DNA from: Ciona savignyi
Taxonomy: Eukaryota > Chordata > Ascidiacea > Phlebobranchia > Cionidae
Length of the DNA: 64,000 bases
Reading direction: 5' to 3'
Assembly (NCBI GenBank): GCA_000149265.1
Contig: CH003021.1
Location: 186,001-250,000, forward strand
In this document: positions 12,301-24,282 of the stretch, in pieces
Position numbering within the stretch: the first letter of the stretch is position 1
Layout: every line of letters begins with the position of its first letter
Program-made: the position numbers and the translations under genes
The notes under the pieces: model-generated
Databases searched by the model: none
Seen by the model: the letters and a program-made list of their open reading frames with translations, nothing else
What the model was told of the DNA's origin: nothing

Positions 12301-15300
12301 GCTAAGATTTTTAGTTTTATTAACATCCAAAATCAAGGCGGGTGTCCTAGATTACTTTTGTCAAAGTTATTTCTTTTAGCATCGATTTGTAAAGTGATTT
12401 GTGCAAATCAATGCTATATGCAAGTGAAAAGTGTGCCAATGTTACAAAGTTGTTATTAAAACTTTGTTTATTTGTTAACCATGAACATTTTATTTTTGAA
12501 ATGGAGAGAATATTTTTTGCAAAGTCATTTTTTATAGAGAGATGAACTTTGTACATACGTGATACAACATTCCTGAACTTTATACTTAAATCTGTTTATA
12601 ACTATACTTTGTGTTTAAATTCTATTTTATTGCAATAAACTATTTTGGTTCATGTTTTAACACAAATGGAAATAATCAATTGTATATTTCTACTTGCATG
12701 TGCTAAAATTTTAATATGTATTTCACATATTTCAAAATCACAGGAAAATGACAATTTACAAATCAAGATTCTACCAGAGCCTTAACCATTGTATAACTAG
12801 GTCTTGTATGTGTTTGGTTGTTCGTTGTATTTCGCATATAATTTCTTTGCATGTATATTTGGAATCAGTTTAGTTTTCTGGTGGATGCGCTACCAAATGT
12901 TTGGTAAAGCCTTTTTGTTTTATACCCATGGGTTTAAAAGGTTTTCTTGGTATTGATTTTATCTTGTAATTTGTTAAGAGTGCAGTGTATCTTTGCTGCA
13001 TAAAAGTTATTTGGTTGCAGTGTTTTTGTGAAATTTGTGATGCCTATTCATTTATTTAGGCCATTACATTTATATTATACAAATGTGTAAATGAGTAAGT
13101 GTGATATGCCTTTTTCCTGACTTATTTTAGCTCCATATTTATTCCTCTTTAAAGTGCCTTAATGCCTTTGCACATACAACAATTAGAAATGACCAGCCAG
13201 CTTGACTGTGCTTGTACTACTTTACATCTTCTTTTTGTTCAAGGAACACCATATAGACCAGTTTCAGTTAAACGAAATAATCTTTGGTTCAGCATAGGAC
13301 AGATGTTGTTTTATTCCATTAAAGATTTTCAATCTGAAAGTGTTCTGGTAACCAGCTTAACCTGACTGTATGTCAGTTGTGTTGAACAACTTGTCATAAA
13401 AACATTCATATCATCTTCCAACACCACCTTTTAAACCAGGCCTCCAGGTTCTGCTGGTGTCTCCTTCTTAGAAACTTCAATGAAAGAGGGATTTGGACTC
13501 AAGTACATACACAAGTTTATCAATATGCCATTCCTACTGCTGCAGGTAAATAGTTGACAGTGGTCTCATATATCAACCTTTCTGTTTATTTTTTCTTCAT
13601 TTAGTTATTTCAACTATTATAGTCTTTTATCTTACGGATGTGGTGTGTAATAATGAATTACATTCAGCAAATAAGGCTATTCTTTAAAATTCTGCATTCC
13701 TAATATAACATTTTTAAACCAATTTCTTCATTTCTTGTGATTGCACTTATTTCAAATACAATGATCCTAACTAATATGTTTGCTCTCAAGAGGGAAAGCT
13801 TATTGAAGCAGCTCGAAACGAACCACCTGGATATGGAGAGTTGTTTGGAAGAACTGCAGTACACAGCTGCGTCTGACGAGCATAGTTATGAAGCGTGAGT
13901 TGAATGGCCTCCTGTATATACCCAGTTAGTTATTATAAGCAGTGTTGCAATGACCTGATTTATATTGACTTAACTCGTTTAGCATTTTTTTTTCATTTAG
14001 CCGTTTTTACAAAGCCTTGACCTGACTGAATTAACTGCAAGTAAAAAGAGTAGACAATTTTTTTAGCTTTTAGTAATAAACAAAACTGAAATGCAGATTT
14101 TTCACTATCATACAGATTCAAGGAAAGACCTAAAAACCCGCCCAAATCTACCAGCACCCCTGTTCAGTCCAAACCAGATATTGTTAACGCCAAACCACCC
14201 ACTCCAAACACAACACCATCTACAAATGATTGTAAGAAACCACCGACAACACTAAACATACCACAAACTCAAGTAAGTAATTTTGCTTTGTGTTAATTGA
14301 CGAATTTGTTTTACAAATTTATTCATAGATTCATCATAAATTTATTCGAATAGATATCTTATTTTTAGATAAATTAAAATTTTTGTTTATTTTTTAAATT
14401 AACGGCAAACACTTCAAATGTTTGGGTGTCGAACTCATTTATCCATGCTGGATCCAGTTGTGCATGCTGTAGCGTTTAATACAATCCATCTTTAACCACA
14501 AGTCAAGTTGCATCAATATTTTTATAATAATAATAATTTATTGATTGGGAAGCAAACAAATATGTCACGCCTGTTACTAATTATACTATACATATATATG
14601 TATTTATACTAGTTATATTTATTTACCGTATTTATATTTTAATACCATTAATTGGTTTTAAAAAGTATTAAAAAGGAATTTAATTAAATTGCCTTTGCTT
14701 ACTTTGATGTGGCAAGGCCCTTTATAATCCTAAGTGTATCACTGTATCTGTATAGATTTTCTCACCACACACAAATATGTACCAAAGCAACCTTTTTTTT
14801 AGCAAGCGCAAGATTCTGAACCCATTTCACCCAGCGGGGGACTATTTTCCCCATCAGAAATGAGCGAAGTGCCATCCCAACCTACGGAAACCACTCAACC
14901 TGAGAAGCGGGGCTTTATGTCGAGATTATTTAGAGGTGAATGCTGTTCAAATTGACTTTCTTTGTGCATGTGCTGAGGTTGGAGATTTTTATAGTAGTTA
15001 AGAACTTTTTCACAACACTAGGTGTTGCACATAACCTTATGAAGGACAGAACAGAACCTTATCTTACTTTGTGAAGGGTATTGATTATAAAAAATCTTTT
15101 TGTGGCCGAATGGTTAATGCGACGATACAAAAAACGAATTATATACAAAAACCGTATTAGCAATGATAAAAAAAATTGTACAAAAATGCTGATTATTTAT
15201 TTACACATTGTGATATGTGACAGGTTCTTCAAATACAGCCACTAAATCTGACCCTGTAAAAAGTGATCCCCCACCTGTGACACCCCCTGTTTCCAAACCA

Positions 15301-18273
15301 CCCCCTGTAAAAAGCATTGAGGAATTTGTTCCCCACGATGAGGCGGTCGATGACTTTCTCAACTCCATTTCTAATCCAGCTGACAAAATACGGTTTGTCT
15401 CGTTGATTTTTAAACTCATGTTTGCTTATTTTGTATTAAACTCCACAATTTCACCACAAGCAAAAAACACAAGGGAAAAAACAAAAACAGACTCCAATTT
15501 ACAGTTTGCATTTTTTATGCTAATAAAATAAAGTCAAAGTTCAATTAAAGTTAGTATAAAAAATCGAATACATTATAGACATCAAGACAGTGATGAGTCA
15601 AGTTCCGACGATGACGGAGGAAATCCAATGGTGGCAGGATTCCAAGAGGAACTAGATTCAGACGATCAAATGCCAGATGCAGGTACAATGTTTAGGTTGT
15701 TATTTTTTTAGAAGAATGTATAGTTTCGGTTCAGTATTTCTTTGCTACTCACCTATTTTTCAACTTCAGTCCTGTTATAGGAAAGTTATAATGGCAGATA
15801 ACATTATGGTCTATCAAATTAAGTGCTGCTGTATTTGACTGTTGTTTTTTAATTGCATTATTTAGCTTCTACATGATTATATTGGTAATTTGTTGTATGA
15901 AAATATATTCCTAACTGCTGAACGCAATGCATAATTGTTATTCATTACTTTTGTTATTACTTTTAAACAGATGTTTTAAATTCTACTATCACACTGATAA
16001 CGACAGTTAAGACAGGCAGATCGCCTGTTAATTAGTAATAACAATAACACAGCGTAATATAATTAGGCTTGTTTTATTTTTTAATAAGCATAATACCAAA
16101 TTAAATTCTTTAATAATCGTAATACCAATTAAAATGTTTAAGATCGACTGTAGTGCAAATTGCAAACACAATTCCTGTTCTTTGTGCAATAAATAAAACA
16201 TGACCACAGTCAATAACTTTTAGAACAATAAATGGAATTTAACAAAGAAAAATCCCACAACAGAAGGTTGCCCTTTTTAAAAACTTATGTTCTCATGTAC
16301 TTGGCACAGATAATTGTCTATTTTTATAATCTTAGGATAGAAATAGACTGGTTATGCTTTATCCCCATAAAACGCAAAGGGTGTAATCACATGATTATTT
16401 CACAAATGCATGGATGGTGGAGCATTGTTACATGAGTTAGATTACCTCGCGACTACCATGATGTTATCGGAGCTAGTGTAGTGTGTATAAGTAAGAGTGG
16501 TTTAGGCGTCATCCGCTAAGTGCATTGCCTAACGACATAACCTAACAGATAGCGACCGGTTTTGATCCTGCAATCTTTTGGCTAAAACTTAAGGCACTAA
16601 CCCACATAGCTGAGCTTTTGCAAGTTGCCATAGCTAAAAAGCAATACAAAGTAAAAAAAATCACATTTAATTTTTACAAATGAGAATCAAACAAACAATT
16701 CGCATGTAATTAGTGACTGCAAGAAATCAATATAGATCTACCTACATACCATGTCTATCTGATCAACCGTACATTTTATGTCGCCCCAAATATAAAAACG
16801 TGGTTCTATTCCAGCAGGTTCGCACAAAGTGTACACTTACTCCGACAGCGATGAAGATTACACTGCATCCACTCAAGCGAAGCGAGTTACACAACCAAAA
16901 AAACAGTCGAGTCGAGGAAAACCTGCGTCGAGACTCTCTCCAGCACAGGACCGAAGAAACGATTCCAACCTCCAAGGATTTATGATCGAAAGCGATACTT
17001 CGGATGAAAATGACGCTCAACCACCATCCATACTTCCTGACGCAGAAAGCCTAAGTGAAAATGACTTAGCTGAAGCCGAAAGCCCCAAAGCAAAACCTTC
17101 CAACCACATAGAACAAAACACTGCCACACAGCTTTATAAAAGCGATTCAAATCAATATTTAAGAAGTGAAAGAAACAAAAAGACAGAAGAAAATGACAGT
17201 GATAGTAGTGATAACGCAGAAGACAATGTAATGGTAAGTTCTGTCTTAATTTCATTGGACAGCCTGGATAATCCACTGTCGAATTAAAATATATTTTTTG
17301 TGGTATTTGTCTTACTACTTGTGTAATTGTTGACATTCAGTTTGAATCAAATGGAAAGAGGCTGCTAACATTAAGCGTTTTGCGGAAAAAAAACAGCTAC
17401 TTATATGCAAGAATGAAGATCAATTCTTATACCTGTCCGGATATGAACCTAATAAACATCTTTTATCCATAAATTGTGGGTGAAAATTGAAAACATAACG
17501 GAAATCCTATTCAAAAAATGTATTTAATATGGTATTGCAACATCAACACTTTATTAAGCCGCAAACATGCAGGTGTCAAATGTGATTGAGGATATATCGT
17601 CAAGCGAGGAACAAATTCCCTCACCAGTTAATCAAGTCACCGAAGAGCTGGAAAATAGATTACAACTGCAATCGAGTGATTTTGATTTTCTTGAGCAAAT
17701 AACAAGCAAACCTGCACAAGGTAGAGTTTTTGATTTGCCTAATTTTCAAGCCAAACGATTTTTTACAAAATTGTTCCCACAATCAAGATGCTTTGGCATA
17801 TTCATGCTATGGCACATTTTTTTGGTAATTTGTTTTGTAGTAACACTGACACTTGTAGTAAAACTGACTTTTATAGTAAAATGTTTTGAAGTATTGTAAT
17901 ATATAATCTTTAGGGTAGATGTTAAACGTTGTCAGCCCGGAATGGTTTAATTTAATATGTTTTGACTGCCTACAATTTAAATAGGACCAGGGACTTATGT
18001 GGATCTACATTGTAGTGAAAGAAATTAATTCCTGTTTCAGTTGATACCAAACAATCCTCAAAACCTGAGGATCGGCCTCGAAAAAAGAAGAGCAAAACGC
18101 CGACTGATGAAACTGAAGAAGGAAGGAGACACAAGCATAAAAAGAAGAAGAAATCCAAATCAAAGGAAGAGCCAATAAATGGAGAAGAGAAAACCGGCAA
18201 AAAAAAGAAAAGGAGAACAAAAACAACAGATGACAATGATCTTGAGTCTTTTCTTGGTGGAGGAGAATCATGA
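6339..18273 (+). CDS. RABL6: RAB-like protein 6 (RABL6/RBEL1/Parf) orthologue, complete
   Basis: Fourteen exons join with matching phase: 6339-6471, 7582-7716, 7784-7831, 9357-9532, 11741-11847, 13440-13545, 13791-13894, 14116-14272, 14803-14935, 15224-15392, 15579-15682, 16818-17233, 17573-17720, 18041-18273; 2169 nt, 722 aa, close to human RABL6 (about 729). The start [10 protein letters not shown] is followed by FAKGVQYN, as in vertebrates. Residues 51-58 form the P-loop [15 protein letters not shown] (100-106) is the G3 region; G4 reads NHRD (176-179) instead of NKxD, a family trait. After the GTPase-like domain come Pro/Ser-rich and acidic linkers, the conserved NPMVAGF block, a Lys-rich tract and the family ending '[10 protein letters not shown]'. 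RABL6 is a GTP-binding-like regulator linked to proliferation and ARF/p53 signalling in mammals. No frameshift found. Confidence 0.96.
6535..6690 (+). repeat. Fragment of the dispersed 'ggggttaggattag' MITE family
   Basis: In RABL6 intron 1. It contains 'ctggggttaaacttagcatt', 'gggcagggttagaataag' and the end 'taatgttgcccc', matching in order and orientation the better-preserved element at 57574-57766. Confidence 0.5.
8092..8777. mobile_element. hAT-type non-autonomous element with perfect 8-bp TSD
   Basis: Ends TAGGGGTGTGAA (8092-8103) and TTCGCAGCCCTA (8766-8777) form imperfect terminal inverted repeats (10 of 12). Both flanks read AGGGAGAT (8084-8091 and 8778-8785), an exact 8-bp target duplication, the mark of hAT transposition. 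Subterminal 'ggttaaccg' motifs occur in both orientations and the middle is full of 'gtaattacg' words. No transposase is visible. It lies in RABL6 intron 3. Confidence 0.85.
9552..10170. mobile_element. MITE with 15-bp terminal inverted repeats, no clear TSD
   Basis: Ends CAGGGTTCGAATTAA (9552-9566) and TTAATTCCAACCCTG (10156-10170) match 14 of 15 when inverted, and 'ttcgcgaa' motifs recur just inside both ends. I could not find an exact target duplication, so the superfamily is open. It begins about 20 bp after RABL6 exon 4. Confidence 0.6.
10497..11444. mobile_element. hAT-type element, 24-bp perfect TIRs and 8-bp TSD, with a nested insertion
   Basis: The left end starts TAGGGATGCACAAACTAG and is a perfect 24-bp inverted match to 11421-11444. 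Flanks are CCAGTATT at 10489-10496 and 11445-11452, an exact 8-bp duplication. Just inside, 'ggattcgaatcc' motifs form short palindromes. A second element (10693-11280) is inserted within it. It occupies RABL6 intron 4. Confidence 0.88.
10693..11280. mobile_element. Nested hAT-type element with 8-bp TSD
   Basis: Starts CATGGGCGCCGAC, ends GTCGCCGCCTATG (inverted match 11 of 13), and is flanked on both sides by ATTATAAG (10685-10692, 11281-11288). It sits inside 10497-11444. At about 10970-11042 it contains 'ggttaacggttaac' and 'acagccct', resembling the right end of the 8092-8777 family, a possible third layer. Confidence 0.8.
15095..15180 (+). repeat. tRNA-Ser-like SINE, truncated
   Basis: 'tgtggccgaatggttaatgcgac' style head followed by the spacer 'tatatacaaaaaccgt', as in the cluster at 48902-49450; the B-box half has decayed. 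It lies in RABL6 intron 9, about 45 bp before exon 10. Confidence 0.55.
16495..16615 (-). repeat. tRNA-derived SINE, head fragment
   Basis: Minus-strand fragment in RABL6 intron 11 with the family order A-box-like region, 'gatcaaaaccggtcgctatc' B-box region and 'aggcaatgcactta'. Confidence 0.55.
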
Positions 18274-18665
18274 AAATATTTGAAGAAATCAGTTTCCTGA
18301 AAAATTTAAATCTTCCACTCTGGATTTTATCATGGTGCTCTTGCTTTTTTATACATTATGCAAAAAGTGGAACTGTATGTACAAGATTATTTGGGAACTA
18401 TGTATGTACAACAGTAAAATAGTTTGGACATTGCTTCTCAGCTACAGTCAGGGAAAACTAAACTTTATTTGTAGCCTCCCACTATAGATTGTACTTACTG
18501 AGAGTCCCAATTTGTTTTGCTTACATTTTTGTTAACACTTCCAAACAAAAGCTGCATAATTATGCTTTTTCTCACCAATTTAGTAGTTAAGTTTGTACAT
18601 TGATTTCAAAGCATCTGTTAAAGATTTACCATGGTGTGTACAGAAAGTTAATTATGCAAATGTGC

Positions 18666-18671
18666 AATAAA
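18666..18671 (+). promoter_or_regulatory. Poly(A) signal of RABL6
   Basis: AATAAA about 390 bases after the RABL6 stop codon; a second one occurs near 18734. The choice between them is not decided by sequence. Confidence 0.5.
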
Positions 18672-18679
18672 ATCCCATG

Positions 18680-19545
18680 TATGTTAACTGCTTTTAAACA
18701 TTGACTATTACTCGTTTGTGTTTGTGTAGAGTTAATAAAAAGTTCCAAAAAGTTGAATATTCAGGCTCATTTTTTAATTAATTTAAGTGGGAAATTGTAC
18801 TATACAGTAGGTAACAGTTTGTATCCTTTAAACCAGTGGTTCTTAATTTTTTTATGGTAATAATGTGCAGAACACTTACACAAAAAAAAAATTTACTCTG
18901 CAAATATTATTGCAATGGCTGTGCCTATTTTGAGTAATAAATAAGATTGAAATGAGATTCCAACTTGGTAGTCCATTCCAACTCTCTTTTTTGATTTACA
19001 CATATATAAAACATATCAATCTTTTACAATTATACCATGACAATCACCCTTACAACATGGCCAAGTAAGTTGAATCTGATTATCATATCATTTATCTAAT
19101 GGAAGACCCACATATTCTGCATTTTGATTTTGTTGTTAAAGTTTACAGACTTTATTTTTTATATTATCGATAACCATAGAATCAAAATCATATTAGTGAG
19201 TATGTATAGGAAGATAAGGCACAACGCACATCTGCATTACACCAAATAAATTTAGGTTTGTTCAACTTAATGTCTGACAAAAAAACTGGGCCTACTACAC
19301 CTGCCAAGAAATGTAGAACTACAAAAAGGAGGCTATATTATATGCTAATATATACATTTATTGGCCTTCACCAGATTAATATTTAAAAACCCAGGAATGA
19401 CAACAATAAAAATAATCAAACAGAATTTTTGTTTTAAAATACTTGGACTTTTTTAAATGCGGATGCTTCGTGAAAACAGTAGTTTAAACTAGAGTTATTT
19501 TATCACTTCCACCGGACAAAATCATTTGCTATTCAGTGCTACATG
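18680..19545. other. Intergenic region between convergent RABL6 and ERH
   Basis: Both flanking genes end here. A 'ccagtggttcttaatttttt' stretch near 18833 resembles a hAT-type terminus, but no partner end or target duplication was found. Nothing else is recognisable. Confidence 0.55.
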
Positions 19546-19551
19546 TTTATT
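19546..19551 (-). promoter_or_regulatory. Poly(A) signal immediately after ERH
   Basis: AATAAA on the minus strand, six bases past the ERH stop codon, implying a 3' UTR of only a few tens of bases if used. Confidence 0.55.
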
Positions 19552-19557
19552 GTCTCA

Positions 19558-20021
19558 TTATTTGCCGGCTTGCTTTCGGAGAAGTATGTAGATTTTTTCC
19601 TTGATCCAATCTTTATTGTATGGTGAGTAGGTAAGCGTGTTCTTCTGGTAGCACAAGCAGCACAGATCGGCCAATTCGTCGATGAAATCAAACAACTGGC
19701 TGATGTCGTATGTAATAGATGGAGAGTTGGGGTTCATGCGTTTCAAGTGTTCCTCGTAAATCTTGCAAACTCCTGCAAGCACAGTTAAAGTTTGAGGTCA
19801 AGTGCTGAAAACATATGCGCAATCTCAAAGATATTACTGGGTGAGAATTTACTTGAAAAAAAGTTCGTACACCAACATCCCTGGAGTTTATCAGATCTAT
19901 ATATCTGTTGTAAAAAGTAACATACTGTACCTTCCATACACTCATTGACCGATTCGTAATCTGAATACGTTCGTCCTTCTGGCTTCTTGGTAGGCTGGAC
20001 GAGCAGAATAGTGTGCGACAT
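19558..20021 (-). CDS. ERH: Enhancer of rudimentary homolog (ERH)
   Basis: Two exons: 20021-19931 ([20 protein letters not shown] onward to NECMEG) and 19772-19558 ([19 protein letters not shown] onward to the stop). The intron has GT..AG ends and splits a glycine codon. The product is 101 aa and nearly superimposable on vertebrate ERH (104 aa); the three-residue difference is near the C-terminus, where 'QAQQAGK' is reduced to 'QAGK'. ERH is a small, very conserved dimeric nuclear protein tied to splicing and RNA-decay complexes. Stop TAA is at 19560-19558 and an AATAAA lies only six bases further. CDK5 is upstream on the same strand, about 565 bp away. Confidence 0.96.
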
Positions 20022-20586
20022 TTTTTTATCAAATATTAAAATTTTAACAGTTCAGATAAAAACCTCTGCAATGCGCAAAGTGAAAGTTTAGCTGCTGCAC
20101 TGCTTGTGTGGAAGCTAAAATTTTCTGATTAGAAATGTGAAAAAAGTTTTTAGGGAATAGACAGAACCAAATATATATATTGCACATAAGGTAACTTGTA
20201 TCTAAATATACCGTAGGGTACTTGTCAATAAAAATAGGAAAATCATTGCAGTTGTTTTCCATCCGGATATAATCCAACCCGCAAACAAAAGAACAGTGAA
20301 ATGATAAAAAGTATAATACATAACAAAATAAAACAAGTTCATGGACTAATAAATGCAGATAAGAAGTATGATTTACTGGTACCAGTGTACAAGTTTAACA
20401 CATGCACCAGTACAACCTCTTGAATTGTTTACTTTGACAAAACAGGACACATTCTATGCAATACTAGTACGATAAGACTATACCATAACTTGTAAAATTG
20501 ATTTTTTGCTAATATATATATTACCGATACCGGTACTCATTTCCTCATTCCCACAAATATCTTGTACGAAAAAATAGTCCCATTTA

Positions 20587-21466
20587 TCAACTGGATTGGA
20601 TGTCAGCAAAGTATCTATGCTTTAAAGCATTAACTGCAGTCAGTCTCTCATTTGGATTTGCCACAATTAAACCCTTAAGTAGATCGTGGCCACTACTTGG
20701 CAGTCTTGGGGTAATTGCCGACCAGTGTGTGTTTGCAGGGTATAGGGGGAATATTTTGTACTCTGGGAGTTTGGACACCCCGGACCAGGTTTGTTCAGTT
20801 GGTGTCCCAAGCACTTTAAAAATCCTCTTCAACTGGTCTTCTACATCATTGCCTGGAAAAAGGGGAATTCCGGCGTTCGAGATTTCTGCGAATATACAAC
20901 CTGCACTCCATGTGTCTATAGTTGTGGAGTAGAGTTTTGCACCGAACAAAACATCAGGTGGTCTGTACCACAACGTGACCACCTCAGCTGAGTAGCAACG
21001 AACAGGAATCCCAAATGAGCGAGCAAGTCCAAAATCCGCTAATTTAAGTTCTCCATTTTTGTTTATCAAGAGATTCTGAAGGCTTTAAATCTCGGTGAAG
21101 TATATTCTGCTGGTGGCAAAATGCTAGACCTTTAAGAAGTTGATACATGAATGATTGAACTGTTGCTCTGTCAATTTCGCCACCGCAAGAGTCAAAATAC
21201 TTCTTTAAATCTTGCTCACAGTATTCAAAAACCAAAGTCATTTTACGCTCACTGTGTAGCACATCATGCAATCTCACAACGTTTCGATGTTTGAGTTCTT
21301 TTAAAATGCAAATTTCACGAAGTGCTGAACTTGGCACGCCTTCGTCATCTTCGTCCAGTTGGACACGTTTCAACGCGACAACTTCACCACTCTCTCGGTT
21401 TTTTGCTTTAAACACAGTTCCGTAAGTTCCTTCTCCAATTTTCTCAATTTTTTCATACTTATGCAT
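20587..21466 (-). CDS. CDK5: Cyclin-dependent kinase 5, intronless, with a 1-base frameshift
   Basis: From ATG 21466 the frame reads [19 protein letters not shown] to HRDLKP; it then shifts by one base near 21079-21080 (an extra A on the plus strand, so CCTTCAG where CCTCAG restores PQN) and continues to the stop at 20587. The span is 880 nt; without one base it is 293 codons, i.e. 292 aa, the length of human CDK5. Visible: glycine loop GEGTYG, VALK lysine, PSSALRE helix (diagnostic of CDK5), HRDLKP, DFGLA, and a T-loop serine in [16 protein letters not shown]5 is a p35/p39-activated Ser/Thr kinase of neurons. No introns, unlike vertebrate CDK5. The shift may be an assembly error or a real lesion in a retrocopy; conservation elsewhere favours error. 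Confidence 0.9.
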
Positions 21467-22140
21467 TTTATCAGTGCTATGTTTAAGATCAAATAGGCTA
21501 AATCAAATATATTACTAAAGTGTTTAAACAAGTAAACTTTAAAAAAATGATTTCTGCCTTCACAAAAAGAGTTGAAACTGATAAGCAATAATTACTTGCT
21601 AGCACAAATAACAAGTTTAGGCTTTTGATGTCTTCTTGGTGATTAAGCCTTCCCACTGTATTATTTTATTTATTTATTACCGCCTTATTGGAATCTTCGA
21701 GTTACCGCTAGTATAAGATTCAGTATATAAAAAAACGCTACAAATTCATCCACTAATTGCACCTTTCGCTTGCAATTAAAAGACAAAATACCAAGCCGCG
21801 TTTCAAAAAAGAAAAAAATATTCGTTACGTATGACCGATTTGCCAGACGAGAGTGTATTTAAAAGTGACACCAAATACACGCCATTAATTAATTAAAGCA
21901 ACAAAACAGACTTCGTAACACATCTTAAAATTGAATAAAATACTATTGGACCTACTCAATGCTTCTAGTTAATAGTGATTAAATCGTAGACTCACTAGCA
22001 CTAGACCTTATAGCAAATTGACATTGCCAGTGGCGTAACCATACATGAAGTTCCCGATTTCCAACTAACGGTACACATTGCCACCAGTAGACAGAACCCC
22101 CTAATGGTTGCACCGGAGATATAAAAAAATGAATAAACTA
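21467..22140. other. Upstream region of CDK5
   Basis: No gene seen. It should hold the CDK5 promoter. A 'gatttag' acceptor-like site lies about 30 bases upstream of the ATG on the minus strand, a weak candidate for trans-splicing. Confidence 0.35.
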
Positions 22141-22144
22141 ATTG

Positions 22145-22423
22145 ATGTCCCGCCCGTTGGTCTAACGGTTAAGTGCGAAACTGGTCGCTACCTAGTCGGT
22201 TGTGTCCTTTGGCAAGGCACTTTACGAACATTGCCTGAAACCAGCGGATTAGTGGGTTCTACCAAATTGAAGAAACGTGTCTATCATATATACAACACAC
22301 TGCAATAGCTCCGGTAACCCGACGATGGGCGCGAGGTGATCTGACGGTTGCCCGTGTGTTGACGAGTTAACCCCCTTGGTTTTTTCATTCACGGGGATAA
22401 AAATGAATATCCTATCCTATTCT
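22145..22423 (+). repeat. tRNA-derived SINE, full-length copy
   Basis: A-box TGGTCTAACGG fits the Pol III consensus TRGYNNARNNG, followed by 'gaaactggtcgctacctag', 'ttggcaaggcacttta', 'aacacactgcaatagctccg', 'gacgatgggcgcgaggtgat' and the tail 'aatatcctatcctatt'. This is the best copy for reading the family's order. Confidence 0.75.
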
Positions 22424-22429
22424 TTGTCC

Positions 22430-23637
22430 CATATTACTTATCAATTAATGTTACATTAAAATCACTCAATCGTGCGTATACACTGGGAAGTAATTCTGTG
22501 TCCCATTGGAAAAATGTTTATGGGTCCTATTGGAAAATATTGTCTGTGTCCGTTTTTTTTGTCACACTACAATTGACAAAGTTTTAATGCGATTCCATTA
22601 CCCCCTTCTGGTAGATATCGGAGCCGCAAGCCATGCCTGTCAAGCGTTTGACGAAAAAAACGAAAAAAAACGGACAAAATCAATATTAGTCCCATTTTTT
22701 CAAATAGGATCCGTAATTAAATTTTTGTTAGACAACATGGTTTAAATACACAAAACCCAAAATGCTGGGTGATAAATTTAGGGGAATTCTCCTGGGACGA
22801 TAAAACTCAAAACGGTATTTGTTTCCTGAAAAATTAGATTTTTGGGTATAGCGCTGGAAAGGCTTCTTAAATTTTAATCAGATTTTGTAATGTGTTGGAC
22901 TGTTAGCCATTTCTGTTCTAATTAAATGACAGAACAATTTACTTGAGTTAAATTTCTTAAAAACGCCCCAAAATCTCCAACAAGGAGTCCTCAAATCGGA
23001 TTAAAACTGTATGAATTGTTGCATAACATGACCCAGATATGTAAAAACAGAAATTTATGTACTAAACCCAGTGGAATTGCCAGAATCCATGAACAACTCA
23101 ATCGGGTTGTTTTGGGAATTTAGCTTAATTTTAATACAGCGCTTGACAAGAGGCTTAAATTTAAAACATTTGTCGTAAAATGTTCGTAAATATAACACGA
23201 TTATTATTTTTTTAACTACACATCTAAAAAAAATTAATAACTATGGGACCCATGCGTTTATGCTAACAGAAACAAAACTATGGCAGTCCGGTTAAAACTT
23301 TCTGGAATGTTAAATAACATGGACCTGACGTGCACATGTCTGACAATAACATGTAATGAACATTAAAAACAAGGTCGGATTGTTACCTGAAGGACGCATG
23401 CGTTTATGCTTGCAGAAACAGACTACATACGCGGTGTATAAAAATACAAACTGTGGTTTCCTGCTCGCATGAATATATATATAATGTGTTTTACAAATAC
23501 TTAAACACGTGGTTAACACTCTTAATATTATAAATGAGGCTATAAGACGTAACAATGCCGGTTGATATCGTTGTTGCGCGACAGATCCTTTACCACCGTC
23601 AATCTATAACAACAGCTGAAAAAAAGAGAAGGGATTT
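22430..23637. other. Non-coding stretch, nothing recognised
   Basis: AT-rich DNA without a convincing exon on either strand. Short open frames here lack splice support and composition typical of the genes around. Confidence 0.45.
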
Positions 23638-24282
23638 AGGACACTTTCTTGCATTATGTGTTTCTGTACAAAAGATCTTTAGTACGAATGTTTGTTTTTT
23701 TTTTAAAAAGGCGCTCGTTTAGATAGAATCGATCAAATTGTGCATGTGCCACATTGCGTGTTTTGATGGGCAGATATCCTGAGTGCCGGAAATGATTCTG
23801 CCGGTTTATATATAAAGCAATTCATGTGTACACACAATGATGGAAACTCACACTGCTAAAACGTTCTACACGTGATTTAAACGTTGTAAAATTCTACAAT
23901 AAATTAAACGACTGCCCAACTTCTGGTTTTCAGACTTTAATGGTAAATACTTCTTCCATCGCAACAAAACGTTTTGGTAGATTACAACCCCCGAAGCTAA
24001 ATACTAATTTTAGTTTAGAACATCTTTTTACAACGAGAGATGCCATTTCAACATTTGGCATGCATAAGCAAATTCAATATTCGTCATAGAAATTACGAGT
24101 TCCCTTCGATTTCGAAGGAAACACAAGGTTGTCTTTGTTTTGTCTCATAGAGAGGATAGTCACGTACACGTCTATTGCTTGTATGTTATCAGAGCACGAA
24201 TTCGTTATCAAGATGTTAGACCTGTGTTGCAGAGATTTCAGAAAGACAAAATGGAAACGATAACAGCCAGTTTGCCCTAGAC

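Noticed and set aside
15217-15531. Separate 104-aa gene
   Set aside because: It is RABL6 exon 10 read on into its intron; the splice at 15392 fits in phase with exon 11.
20044-20277. Extra exon or small gene between ERH and CDK5 (minus strand)
   Set aside because: Open for 77 codons but with no family likeness and no splice partner in phase.
19558-21466. CDK5-ERH operon
   Set aside because: Same strand and neighbouring, but about 565 bp apart with ERH showing no acceptor directly at a CDK5 poly(A) site; the spacing is larger than typical for ascidian operons.
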